NCBI RefSeq assembly: GCF_947495735.1
Contig: NZ_CANMAA010000004.1
Coordinates: 124,001 to 188,000, forward strand
Direction of reading: 5' to 3'
DNA length: 64,000 nt
Source of the DNA: an uncultured Pseudokineococcus sp.
GTDB taxonomy: Bacteria; Actinomycetota; Actinomycetes; Actinomycetales; Quadrisphaeraceae
This document shows positions 22,740 to 31,014 of the stretch, one piece after another. The translations under genes were made by a program, and so were the position numbers. The notes under the pieces were generated by a model that was given only the letters and a program-made list of their open reading frames with translations, was not told where the DNA came from and did no database searches. Each line of letters begins with the position of its first letter. The stretch's first letter is position 1.

Positions 22740-23222
22740 GTGCGCGTGCTCGTCCTGAACGGACCGAACCTCGGCCGCCTGGGCCTGCGGGAGCCGGGGA
22801 TCTACGGCTCCACGACGCACGCGGAGCTCGCGGCGGACCTGGTGGCGCTGGGCCCCTCCCTGGGCCTGGAGGTCGAGGTCCGCCAGACCGACGCCGAGCA
22901 CGAGATGCTCGGGTGGCTGCACGGGGCCGCGGACGACGCCGTCCCCGTGGTGCTGAACCCCGCGGCGTGGAGCCACACCTCGATCGCCCTGCGCGACGCG
23001 TGCTCGATGCTCACCGCCCCGCTCGTCGAGGTGCACCTGTCCAACATCCACGCGCGCGAGGCGTTCCGGCACCACAGCCACGTCAGCGCCGTGGCCACGG
23101 GCGTCGTCGCGGGGCTGGGCCCCGGCGGCTACCGCGCGGCGCTGCGCTGGGTCGCGGAGGCCGCCGTCTCGACCCCGGGCACCCCCGGTCGCTCCCCCGA
23201 CGGTCCGGCGGCGGACGAGTGA
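22740..23222 (+). CDS. aroQ: 3-dehydroquinate dehydratase, type II
   Basis: Third shikimate step, removing water from 3-dehydroquinate; type II dodecameric fold. Signatures: [21 protein letters not shown] (near residue 3, lid tyrosine), [18 protein letters not shown], and [18 protein letters not shown] containing the catalytic histidine. The product has 160 residues; the last about 20 are an unconserved tail. The GTG at 22740 has GGAGG upstream. It overlaps aroK by 4 bp on the plus strand, unlike the common aroK-aroB-aroQ order. Confidence 0.96.
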   Translation: MRVLVLNGPNLGRLGLREPGIYGSTTHAELAADLVALGPSLGLEVEVRQTDAEHEMLGWLHGAADDAVPVVLNPAAWSHTSIALRDACSMLTAPLVEVHLSNIHAREAFRHHSHVSAVATGVVAGLGPGGYRAALRWVAEAAVSTPGTPGRSPDGPAADE

Positions 23223-23728
23223 TCGTCCTCGTCGGCTTCCTCGGGGCGGGCAAGACCACGGTCGGCCGGCTGCTGGCCGACCGGCTGCACCTGCCGTTCC
23301 GGGACGCCGACCACGTCCTCGTCGACCGCGCGGGGCGCTCCGTCGCCGAGATCTTCTCCACCGAGGGCGAGCCGGCGTTCCGCGCCCTCGAGCACACCGT
23401 GGTCACCGACCTGCTGGAGGGCCCGGACGTCGTCCTGGCGCTGGGCGGCGGCGCGGTCGAGCACGAGGGGACGGCGCGGGCCCTGGCGGACCTCCCCCGC
23501 CGGCGGCCCGGCGCGCAGGTCGTGCACCTGCAGGTCTCGCTCGCCGAGGCGCGGGCGCGCGTGGGTGACGACCGCGGTCGCCCGATGCTCGCGCGCCCCG
23601 ACCTCGACGCGGTCCACGCCCGCCGCGTGCCGGGCTTCTCGGCGGTCGCGACGCTGGAGGTGGCGACGGCCGGTCTCACCCCCGCGGAGGTGGTCGACGC
23701 CGTCGCCGCCTCGCTGCCCGAGAGCTGA
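23219..23728 (+). CDS. aroK: Shikimate kinase
   Basis: Phosphorylates shikimate at the 3-OH. P-loop [15 protein letters not shown] begins at residue 6; the shikimate-binding [27 protein letters not shown] and the adenine-side RGRPML lid are visible. The product has 169 residues. The GTG start overlaps the aroQ stop (GTGA), which fixes it. It is followed after only 24 bp by the convergent end of a membrane protein gene. Confidence 0.95.
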   Translation: MIVLVGFLGAGKTTVGRLLADRLHLPFRDADHVLVDRAGRSVAEIFSTEGEPAFRALEHTVVTDLLEGPDVVLALGGGAVEHEGTARALADLPRRRPGAQVVHLQVSLAEARARVGDDRGRPMLARPDLDAVHARRVPGFSAVATLEVATAGLTPAEVVDAVAASLPES

Positions 23729-23752
23729 CGGACCCCGCTCGCCGGGCTCCCG

Positions 23753-24568
23753 TCAGAGAGCCGCGACCCCTGCGAGGACGGCCGCCCCGGCGGAGGTGGC
23801 GGCCAGGAGCAGGCGCGCCCGGCCGTGGACGACCGGCACGAGGAGGGCGCTCCCCACGACCAGCCACAGCAGCGCCGACGGCGACGACAGCGTGCCGACG
23901 ACCGCCGAGGCCGACGCCCCGAGGGGCAGCACGAGCACGACCAGCGCGACCGCCGCCGCGGCGGTCCCGGTGGCGGCGGCACGGTCGCGACGCCGCACCG
24001 CCCGCGCGCAGCAGCCGCCCGCGAGCAGGACGGCGCCCACGGCGCAGGCGAGCGCCGGGTCGGTGACCGCCAGGCCGAGCAGCGGGGCGACGAGCGCCAG
24101 GACGACCGCGGCCGCCGGGAGCGCGCTCTCGGTCGAGGACGGCCAGGACCGGTGCCGCAGCACCGTCACCCCGCCCGCCGTCACCGCGCCCAGGAGCGCG
24201 AGGGCCAGGAGGTGGACCAGCGCGGAGCCCCCCGGCAGCAGGAGGAGAGCCCCCGGGAGCAGGCCGAGCGGGGACGACGAGGCGTCCAGCGCCCCGCCGG
24301 CGTCGCCGACGACGACCGAGACGACGAGCGCGGGCACCACCGCCACCAGGACCACCGCCCGCCGCAGGTCGGCGGGCGAGACCTCGTCGTCGCCGAGCAC
24401 GGGCTCGGTCTGCGCGGCCTCCAGCGGCGTCTCGGCAGCGGGCGGAGCGGTGGGGAGGTCGGACGGTCCGGCGGGGGCTGTCGTGCGAGCCTCCTGGCGC
24501 GGCGCCGGCAGCAGTCCGGCGAGCGACGTCGTCGCCGGGGCCGTCACGCCCTGGAGGTCAGCAGTCAC
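23753..24568 (-). CDS. Hypothetical multi-spanning membrane protein
   Basis: A 271-residue protein with a Pro/Thr/Ala-rich N-terminal 60 residues, then about six hydrophobic segments (AVVLVAVVPALVVSVVV, LLPGALLLLPG, LLALALLGAVTAGG, AAAVVLALVAPLLGLA, ATGTAAAAVALVVLVLPLG, SALLWLVVGSALLVPVV). No catalytic motif is visible and I do not recognise a family. The GTG at 24568 has GGGAG about 6 nt upstream; a longer start at 24607 is possible. It lies downstream of aroC on the same strand, after a small hairpin. Confidence 0.65.
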   Translation of the reverse strand: MTADLQGVTAPATTSLAGLLPAPRQEARTTAPAGPSDLPTAPPAAETPLEAAQTEPVLGDDEVSPADLRRAVVLVAVVPALVVSVVVGDAGGALDASSSPLGLLPGALLLLPGGSALVHLLALALLGAVTAGGVTVLRHRSWPSSTESALPAAAVVLALVAPLLGLAVTDPALACAVGAVLLAGGCCARAVRRRDRAAATGTAAAAVALVVLVLPLGASASAVVGTLSSPSALLWLVVGSALLVPVVHGRARLLLAATSAGAAVLAGVAAL

Positions 24569-24665
24569 GAGCGCTCCCGTCAGCAGCGCGGCGCCCGAGC
24601 GGCGCACGCGTCCGACAGCTCATCGGCGCCCTGCCCCCGGCCCTTGAGCGCGGGGCTCCGGTGTC

Positions 24666-24683
24666 CCGCCGACGGGTCGGCGG
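24666..24683 (-). terminator. Hairpin after aroC
   Basis: CCGCCGA (24666-24672) pairs with TCGGCGG (24677-24683) around a 4-nt loop, 23 bp after the aroC stop. A short GC stem consistent with a weak terminator. Confidence 0.45.
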
Positions 24684-24705
24684 ACCAGCCGGTCAGGGGA
24701 CCTGC

Positions 24706-25914
24706 TCAGGCGCTGGCGACCTGCGAGCGCAGCTCCTCGGGCAGCGCGGCCAGGTAGGCCTCGACGTTGCGGCGCGTCTCGGCGACGGAGTCGCCGCCGA
24801 ACTTCTCGACGACGGCCTCGGCGAGGACCAGCGCGGTCATCGCCTCGGCCACCACCCCCGCGGCCGGGACGGCGCAGACGTCGGACCGCTGGTGGTGCGC
24901 CTTCGTGGCCTCACCGGTGGCGACGTCGACGGTGGCCAGGGCGCGGGGGACGGTGGCGATGGGCTTCATCGCGGCGCGCACGCGCAGCACCTCGCCCGTG
25001 CTCATGCCGCCCTCGGTGCCCCCGGCCCGCCCGGTGCGGCGACGGAGGGAGCCGTCGTCACCGCGCTCGATCTCGTCGTGGGCGGCCGAGCCGCGCCGCG
25101 CCGCGGTGCGGAACCCGTCGCCGACCTCGACGCCCTTGATCGCCTGGATCCCCATGAGGGCGCCGGCCAGGCGGGAGTCGAGGCGCCGGTCCCAGTGCAC
25201 GTGGCTGCCCAGGCCCGGGGGGAGGCCGTAGGCGAGGACCTCGACGACGCCGCCGAGCGTGTCGCCGTCCTTGTGGGCGGCGTCGACCTCGGCGACCATC
25301 GCCGCCGAGCCGGCCGCGTCGAGGCTGCGCACGGGGTTCTCGTCCAGCGCGTCGACGTCGTCGGGGCCGGGCAGCGGCGCGTCGTCCGCGGCGCCGGCGG
25401 TGCCGATGGCCACGGTGTGGCTGACGAGGCGGATGCCGGCGGCCTGCTCGCAGAAGGCGGCCGCGACGGCGCCGAGCGCCACGCGGGCGGCCGTCTCACG
25501 GGCGCTGGCGCGCTCGAGGACGGGGCGCGCCTCGTCGAAGCCGTACTTCTGCATCCCGACCAGGTCGGCGTGCCCCGGGCGCGGGCGCGTCAGCGGGGCG
25601 CCGCGCTTCTGCGCCGCCAGGACGTCCTCGTCCACGGGGTCGGCGGACATGACCGTCTCCCACTTGGGCCACTCCGTGTTGGCCACCTGGATCGCGACGG
25701 GGCCGCCCTGCGTGAGCCCGTGGCGCACGCCGCCGAGGATGGTCACCGCGTCCGCCTCGAAGGACATCCGCGCGCCGCGTCCGTAGCCGAGCCGCCTGCG
25801 GGCCAGCGCGTCCTGCACGTCGGACGTCGTCACCGAGACGCCGGCGGGCATCCCCTCGATCACGCCCACGAGGGCAGGTCCGTGGGACTCGCCCGCTGTC
25901 AGCCACCGAAGCAT
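24706..25914 (-). CDS. aroC: Chorismate synthase
   Basis: Final shikimate step, using reduced FMN to convert EPSP to chorismate. The N-terminal [36 protein letters not shown], and [17 protein letters not shown] are family signatures; [18 protein letters not shown] lies near the C-terminus. The 402-residue product has the typical actinobacterial length. The ATG at 25914 has GAGGA 8 nt upstream. It follows the pilus cluster on the same strand after 62 bp and may be read through from it. Confidence 0.97.
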   Translation of the reverse strand: MLRWLTAGESHGPALVGVIEGMPAGVSVTTSDVQDALARRRLGYGRGARMSFEADAVTILGGVRHGLTQGGPVAIQVANTEWPKWETVMSADPVDEDVLAAQKRGAPLTRPRPGHADLVGMQKYGFDEARPVLERASARETAARVALGAVAAAFCEQAAGIRLVSHTVAIGTAGAADDAPLPGPDDVDALDENPVRSLDAAGSAAMVAEVDAAHKDGDTLGGVVEVLAYGLPPGLGSHVHWDRRLDSRLAGALMGIQAIKGVEVGDGFRTAARRGSAAHDEIERGDDGSLRRRTGRAGGTEGGMSTGEVLRVRAAMKPIATVPRALATVDVATGEATKAHHQRSDVCAVPAAGVVAEAMTALVLAEAVVEKFGGDSVAETRRNVEAYLAALPEELRSQVASA

Positions 25915-25976
25915 GGGCTGATCCTCGCAGCAGCAGGCATGGCGGCCGCCCACGGGTCCGCGGGCTGGGCGGCGGC

Positions 25977-27380
25977 TCAGGGGAGAACGACCGTCTCTCC
26001 CAGGACCAGCTGCAGCGCCGTGGTGCTCGTGCGGACCGAGACGCTGTCGACCACGCCGCCGGAGGCGTCGACGACGGTGCTCGGGCCGGCGAAGACGACG
26101 TCGGAGGTCGGCGCCTCCACCCCGAGGGCGCTGCCGGCCGTGGCGGCGACCGTGCTGCCCTGCGTGCCGTCGACCACGGTGAACACGTACCAGCCGCCCT
26201 CGCGGACCTCGGTCCACGTGACCCGCAGACCTGCGGCGACAGCTGTCGGCGCAGCGGTCCCGGCGTCCCCGGCGGCCGCGGCGCCGGGCACCACCGCCTC
26301 GGTCACCCCGGGGTCGACGACCGGCGCCTCAGCCACCGGGGTCCCGCTGCCCGTGAAGGGGTCTCGGACGACCGGCACGTCGCTCAGGGCACCGGTCCCC
26401 GTCGATGTGGTGGTGTCCGTCGGCGCGGTGCCGGCGAGGTCCGGCGACGCTCCAGCGCTCCCGGCCACGGCACCGGGCACGACCGGGCCCGTGACGGGCG
26501 CGAGCACCGGGGGGTCGCCAGGCAGCCCGCTCACGACGACGGCCGCGCCCAGGGCGAGCGCCGCGGCGGCCGCGGCGCCGAGGAGCAGGGGGCGCCGCCG
26601 GGACGGGCGCACCGGCGCCTCGGGACGGGGGAAGGCGCCGCCGGCCGGGAGGGCCCGACCGCTCGCCGGCGTCCCGCTCGCCGCCGTCCCGTTCGCAGAC
26701 GCTCCGGTCGACGCGCCGGCGGGCGTCGCGGCCGGTGACGCCGCGGGTGAGGTGAGAGGTGCCGTCACAGCCGTCGGACCCGGCAGCGTGAGAGTTGACG
26801 TCGAGGGCAGGGCGCTGCTCGCGGCGGTAGGTCCCTGCCCGGGCACGAGCGCGGCGCCCACCGCGGCGAAGGCCGTGCCCGGACGTGCGACGCCGCCCGA
26901 GACGCTCTGACCCGCAACAGGTGAGGTGGCGCCCGTGCCGAGCAGCGGACTCCCCGCCGACGGCCCGTCCGAGCGCGGCGAGGGCACGACCTCCGGCGGC
27001 GGTGCGACCTGGTGGGCCCGATCCCCGTGCGCCTGCGAGGAGGTCCGCTGGCCGAGGGGCCACGACACGGCCGCCGGAGCGGGGGCTGCGCCGAGCACGG
27101 GGGCGCTCGTGGCCCGGGAGTCCGGTCCGAGCACGGACCTCGGTCGGGCCGCACCCGCGGCAGGCCCGACGACCGTGGGGACGGCCTGGAAGGGGGACGT
27201 CGTGCCGCCCGGCAGCGGGGACGGCTCCGGTGCGGGCGCTGCCAGGGCACCCGCCCGTGCGAAGGGGTTCGCGTCACCGAGCTCCGGCGAGCTCGCGGGG
27301 GCGGGCACGAACGGCACGGGCGCAGGAGGTGCCGTGGGGGGCGGTGGCACAGCGAGGTCGTGGGTGTCCGCGGCGGTCAC
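25977..27380 (-). CDS. Pro/Ala-rich single-pass membrane protein in the PilP position of the pilus operon
   Basis: A 467-residue protein with a long disordered cytosolic part (about 1-260, Pro/Ala/Ser/Thr-rich, NPF and SPF repeats), an Arg-rich stretch and one membrane helix ([22 protein letters not shown], about 268-289), then an outside part. The latter includes [10 protein letters not shown], like the RDPF motif of PilP proteins, and a C-terminal beta-rich domain ([20 protein letters not shown] to the end). Its place after pilM-pilN-pilO matches pilP. Homology is not established; the assignment rests on position and the short motif. Start overlaps the pilO stop by 4 bp. Confidence 0.65.
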   Translation of the reverse strand: MTAADTHDLAVPPPPTAPPAPVPFVPAPASSPELGDANPFARAGALAAPAPEPSPLPGGTTSPFQAVPTVVGPAAGAARPRSVLGPDSRATSAPVLGAAPAPAAVSWPLGQRTSSQAHGDRAHQVAPPPEVVPSPRSDGPSAGSPLLGTGATSPVAGQSVSGGVARPGTAFAAVGAALVPGQGPTAASSALPSTSTLTLPGPTAVTAPLTSPAASPAATPAGASTGASANGTAASGTPASGRALPAGGAFPRPEAPVRPSRRRPLLLGAAAAAALALGAAVVVSGLPGDPPVLAPVTGPVVPGAVAGSAGASPDLAGTAPTDTTTSTGTGALSDVPVVRDPFTGSGTPVAEAPVVDPGVTEAVVPGAAAAGDAGTAAPTAVAAGLRVTWTEVREGGWYVFTVVDGTQGSTVAATAGSALGVEAPTSDVVFAGPSTVVDASGGVVDSVSVRTSTTALQLVLGETVVLP

Positions 27381-28207
27381 AGGGTCTCCTCCGGAGTGGG
27401 GGGTGCGGCGGCGTCCAGCGGCGCCGCGGTCGTCATCGGCACGGGGACCTCGGTGGCCGTCGGCGCCGGGACCTCGGTGCCGGACCGTGGCGGGAACCCC
27501 GGGCTGGTCGGCGCGGGGCTCGGCACGAGCTCCCCCGTGGTCAGCGGCGTCGCGCCGGCAGCCACCAGCGCGGCGAGCTGCTCCTCCTGCGGCGTCGTCG
27601 GCAGGGCGAAGGCGTCCGCCGTGAGGCTCAGCTGCAGGTCACCGCCCGGCTCACCGCCGGTGAGGGCGACGCTGCGCACGAGCACGGCGCGCGGCAGGTC
27701 CACCTGCACGAGCCGCAGCAGCTCCTGCAGCTGCGCGAAGGACCCGGTGGCGGTGATCGTCACCGGGACGACCTCGACACCGGGGGCCGCGGTGACCGGG
27801 GTCGTGGTGGTGCCGTCCGGCGCGACGGGCTCGACGGGCGCGACGGCGCCCGGATCCGCAGCAGCCGCGGGCTCGCTCGGCGTCACGCCCGTGAGGGTCG
27901 CGCCGGAGCGCGCGGCCAGGTCCGTCACCTGGCGCAGCAGCGTGGCGAGCTCGGCGTCGGCGGGCACCTGCTCGCGCAGCTCGGCCACCTCGGCGCGCGT
28001 CTTCGGGACGTCGCCGAGCTCGAGCTGGAGCTGGGCCACCTGAGCCGCCAGGAGGTCGTTCTGCGCAGCCGTCGACGCCGCCTGGTCGCGCAGGTCCGCC
28101 GCGAGCTGCTGGCGTGGGCTCACGAGGAGGAGCCACGTGGCCGCGACGAGCACGAGGGCGAGCAGGACCGCTCCCCCGATCCAGGCCGTCGTCCGGGTGA
28201 GTCGCAC
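27377..28207 (-). CDS. pilO: Type IV pilus assembly protein PilO-like
   Basis: Inner-membrane alignment-complex protein: a short cytosolic start, one membrane helix (WIGGAVLLALVLVAATWLLLV, about 9-29), a coiled coil (RQQLAADLRDQAASTAAQNDLLAAQVAQLQLEL) and a ferredoxin-like periplasmic-type domain (VPVTITATGSFAQLQELLRLVQVDLPRAVLV). A Thr/Pro-rich insertion splits the domain and a Pro-rich tail of about 50 residues ends it. Product 276 residues. Follows pilN with a 1-bp gap. Partner of PilN; links the cytosolic PilM ring to the outside. Confidence 0.8.
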   Translation of the reverse strand: MRLTRTTAWIGGAVLLALVLVAATWLLLVSPRQQLAADLRDQAASTAAQNDLLAAQVAQLQLELGDVPKTRAEVAELREQVPADAELATLLRQVTDLAARSGATLTGVTPSEPAAAADPGAVAPVEPVAPDGTTTTPVTAAPGVEVVPVTITATGSFAQLQELLRLVQVDLPRAVLVRSVALTGGEPGGDLQLSLTADAFALPTTPQEEQLAALVAAGATPLTTGELVPSPAPTSPGFPPRSGTEVPAPTATEVPVPMTTAAPLDAAAPPTPEETL

Positions 28208-28208
28208 G

Positions 28209-29054
28209 TCAGCTGGCCTCCGCGTCGTCGGTGCTCGGGGCCGGCGCCCCGGCGCCGGGGGCGACGGCCACCTCTGCGCCCGTCACCGTCTCGCGCGCCA
28301 CGTCCGAGGTGCCGGCGCCCTGGCCGGTGTAGCGGCCGGAGAGCGCAGCGCTCGAGAGGTCGGCGTGGGCCTGGACGGTGGTGCCCCCCTCGGCGACGGC
28401 CGTCGTGCTGTCCGCCCAGGGACCGGTGACACCGGGGGTGGCGGCCAGCACGTCGAGCAGGTCGGCGGAGTCGGGCACGGTCCGTCCCTCGAGCGAGAGC
28501 GTGAGGCCGCCCACCGAGGCCTCCACCGGCGTCACCGCTCCCGCGGCGTCGACGGCCGGCGCGGCCACCGCGTCGCCGAGCTGCATCGTCATCGAGGTCA
28601 GGCGCAGGTCCGCGGGGAGCTCGTTGGCGAGGTGCGCCGCGTAGCGGTGCCAGAGGACGTCGCGGGCGAGGGCGGCGTCGCGCGCCTCCGTCAGCGCCGC
28701 CGACTGCGCGCGCAGCAGCGGGACCTCGGCGTACTGGGCCTGCTCGTTCTGCAGCTGGACGGTGCGCGACTGATGGACGGCGAGCTCCTCCTCGGCGGCC
28801 GAGACCTGCGAGCCCGTGAGCAGCGTCGCGGCGGCGGCGCCGACGAGGACGAGGGTGAGGCCCGCGGCCAGGCCGAGCTGCAGCCGGCGGAAGCGGTCCC
28901 CGGCGGCAACAGCCGCCGGCAGCAGGTCGACGCGGGGCACCCCGGCCAGGACGACGACCTCCACGTCGGCGTCCTCCTGGCGCCGCTGGCCCGGGACGGC
29001 GAAAGCGCTCCCGGCGGAACCGGTCCCGCCGGCGAACGGGCTCGGGAAGCTCAC
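28209..29054 (-). CDS. pilN: Type IV pilus assembly protein PilN-like
   Basis: A 281-residue membrane protein with the PilN N-terminal motif VDLLPA (near residue 45) that binds PilM, a helix (LGLAAGLTLVLVGAAAATLL), and a coiled coil followed by a PilN-type domain (DLRLTSMTMQLGD, LTLSLEGRTVPDSADLLDVLAATPGV). The extended 40-residue N-terminus contains a SPF and a Gly/Ser-rich segment. GTG start at 29054 overlaps the pilM stop (GTGA). Thr/Ala-rich C-terminal tail. Confidence 0.82.
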   Translation of the reverse strand: MSFPSPFAGGTGSAGSAFAVPGQRRQEDADVEVVVLAGVPRVDLLPAAVAAGDRFRRLQLGLAAGLTLVLVGAAAATLLTGSQVSAAEEELAVHQSRTVQLQNEQAQYAEVPLLRAQSAALTEARDAALARDVLWHRYAAHLANELPADLRLTSMTMQLGDAVAAPAVDAAGAVTPVEASVGGLTLSLEGRTVPDSADLLDVLAATPGVTGPWADSTTAVAEGGTTVQAHADLSSAALSGRYTGQGAGTSDVARETVTGAEVAVAPGAGAPAPSTDDAEAS

Positions 29055-30100
29055 GCCGCACCGCCCAGGGCGAGACCGACCGGGACCCCGCCCAGCGCCG
29101 AGACCTCGGCGGCCGGGCCGCCCTCGTGGGCCGGGCCGACGACCAGACGGCTGAGTGCGTCGCCGCGGCGCACCGGCAGGCCCACGACGTCCGACAGCAG
29201 GTCCGCGAAGCCGGGCACGAGCGCCGTCCCGCCGACGAGGACGACGCCGCGCAGGGGGTCGGCGCCCTGGGTGGCGGCGTAGTAGTCGAGCGAGCCGCGG
29301 ACGCCGTCGGCCAGGCGCTCGGCGGCCCGGGTGACGACGGCCGCGGAGCGCGGGTCGCCGCCGTCCAGCCGCGCGTCGACGGCGACGCCCTCGTCGCGCA
29401 GGAGGCGCCGGGCGTCGTCGGGGTCGAGGCCGGAGGTGACGAGCTCGTCGACGACGCGGTCCCCTCCCCCGAGCAGCACGCGCACGAAGCGCGGGGCGCC
29501 CTGGGCGTGCACGGCCACGTTCGTGACGCGGGCGCCGATGTCGACGACCGCCTCGGCGCCGTCGCGGCTGCCCGGCGGGCTGGCCACCGAGCGGAGCAGG
29601 GCGAAGGGCACGAGGTCGACGCCGACGACGCGCAGCCCGGCTGCGCGGACGGCCTCGACACGAGCCATCACGGCGTCCTCGGAGGCGGCGACGAGCAGCC
29701 CGCGGATGGTGGTCTGGCCGCCGCTGGTGCGCTCCTCGACGGGCTGGAAGTCGAGGACGGCCTCGTCGACCGGCATGGGCAGGACGTCCTGCACCTGGAA
29801 GGGCAGGGCCTTGCGCAGGTCCTCGGGCGGCATCTTCGGCAGGTCGACGCTGCGGACGACGACGCGCTGCGACGCCACGCCGATGGTCACCTTGCGCGAG
29901 CGGAACCGGCCCAGCGACCACAGCTCGGTGAGCGCGGCGGCGACGGCGGGACCGTCGAGGACGTCGCCGTCGCGGACGGCGCCGTGCGGCAGGGCCACCG
30001 AGGCGAAGCGGGCCAGCACGGGACCGGCCTTCGTGTGCGCCACCTCAGCGGCGCGCACTCCGGAGGTGCCGATGTCGAGGCCGATGCTCGAGCGAGCCAC
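29051..30100 (-). CDS. pilM: Type IV pilus assembly ATPase-like protein PilM
   Basis: Actin-like (FtsA/MreB fold) cytosolic protein forming a ring with PilN. Signatures: SSIGLDIGTSGVRAAEV phosphate loop (residue 4 on), VVDIGARVTNVAV second phosphate loop, LVGGTALVPGFADLLSDVVGLPV adenosine motif. Product 349 residues. The GTG at 30100 has AGGAGG 5 nt upstream. It begins the coupled pilM-pilN-pilO group. Confidence 0.92.
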   Translation of the reverse strand: MARSSIGLDIGTSGVRAAEVAHTKAGPVLARFASVALPHGAVRDGDVLDGPAVAAALTELWSLGRFRSRKVTIGVASQRVVVRSVDLPKMPPEDLRKALPFQVQDVLPMPVDEAVLDFQPVEERTSGGQTTIRGLLVAASEDAVMARVEAVRAAGLRVVGVDLVPFALLRSVASPPGSRDGAEAVVDIGARVTNVAVHAQGAPRFVRVLLGGGDRVVDELVTSGLDPDDARRLLRDEGVAVDARLDGGDPRSAAVVTRAAERLADGVRGSLDYYAATQGADPLRGVVLVGGTALVPGFADLLSDVVGLPVRRGDALSRLVVGPAHEGGPAAEVSALGGVPVGLALGGAA

Positions 30101-30210
30101 ATGACCTCCTGCCGTGCGCGCGCAGCGAGCGCGGACGGCCGGGTGCCGTCAGTGCTCCATCGGCACCGCGGACCGGGGCTTGAGCCGGACGGGCGACGGG
30201 CGTGGCGCGA

Positions 30211-30993
30211 TCAGCGCAGGCCGATGAGACCCAGGTAGCCGGCGGCGACGTCCTGCCCGACGGCGACGCCGATCGCCGCCCCGAGGAGCATGAAGGGCCC
30301 GAAGGGGATGGCGGACTTCCTCCCCGCTCGGCCCGTGACGAGCAGCGCGATGCCGACGAGGCCGCCGACGAGGAACGCCGCGAACGACCCGACGGCCAGC
30401 TCGGCCCACCCCAGGTACCCCAGGTGCAGGCCGAGCAGCCCGGCGAGCTTGACGTCACCGAAGCCCATGCCGCCCGGCTTGGCGAGGGCCAGCGCGAAGT
30501 AGCCGAGCCACAGGACGGCGAGACCGATCGCGGCGCGCAGCAGCGCCCCCCAGTCGCCCTGGGCGACAGCCGCTCCGGTGAGCAGCACGGCGCCGACGAC
30601 GTACGACGGCAGCACGATGGCGTCCGGCAGCCGGTGGTGCTCGAGGTCGATCGCGGTGAGCGCTACGGCGACGCACGCGAGGTACAGGAACGCCGGGAGC
30701 TCCGGCGACCAGCCGATCTCCAGGGCGACGAGCGCGAGGAAGGTTGCAGACGCGAGTTCGAGCAGCGGGTACCGCGCGCTGATGGGCGCACGGCAGTCAC
30801 GGCAGCGACCGCGCAGGAGCAACCACGACAGCACCGGCACGTTGTCCCGGGCGCGCAGCCGGTGCCCGCAGTCCGGGCACGCGCTCGGCGGGGAGACGAC
30901 CGACTCCCCCGACGGCACCCGGTGCACGACCACGTTGAGGAACGAGCCGACGAGCAGGCCGACGACGGCGCAGGCGAGCACGAGCGCGGTCAT
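30211..30993 (-). CDS. pilD: Prepilin peptidase / N-methyltransferase (A24 family)
   Basis: Membrane aspartic protease that cuts and methylates prepilins. The N-terminal methylase part has two CxxC pairs (CPDCG, CRDC) after GSFLNVVVHRVP; the two catalytic aspartates are in TAIDLEHHRLPD and GFGDVKLAGLLG. About eight membrane helices in 260 residues. A homologue lies between aroE and the chorismate synthase gene even in Mycobacterium tuberculosis (Rv2551c), where the rest of the pilus cluster is missing. Confidence 0.95.
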   Translation of the reverse strand: MTALVLACAVVGLLVGSFLNVVVHRVPSGESVVSPPSACPDCGHRLRARDNVPVLSWLLLRGRCRDCRAPISARYPLLELASATFLALVALEIGWSPELPAFLYLACVAVALTAIDLEHHRLPDAIVLPSYVVGAVLLTGAAVAQGDWGALLRAAIGLAVLWLGYFALALAKPGGMGFGDVKLAGLLGLHLGYLGWAELAVGSFAAFLVGGLVGIALLVTGRAGRKSAIPFGPFMLLGAAIGVAVGQDVAAGYLGLIGLR

Positions 30994-31014
30994 CGCTGGT
31001 GACCGTAGGACTCG

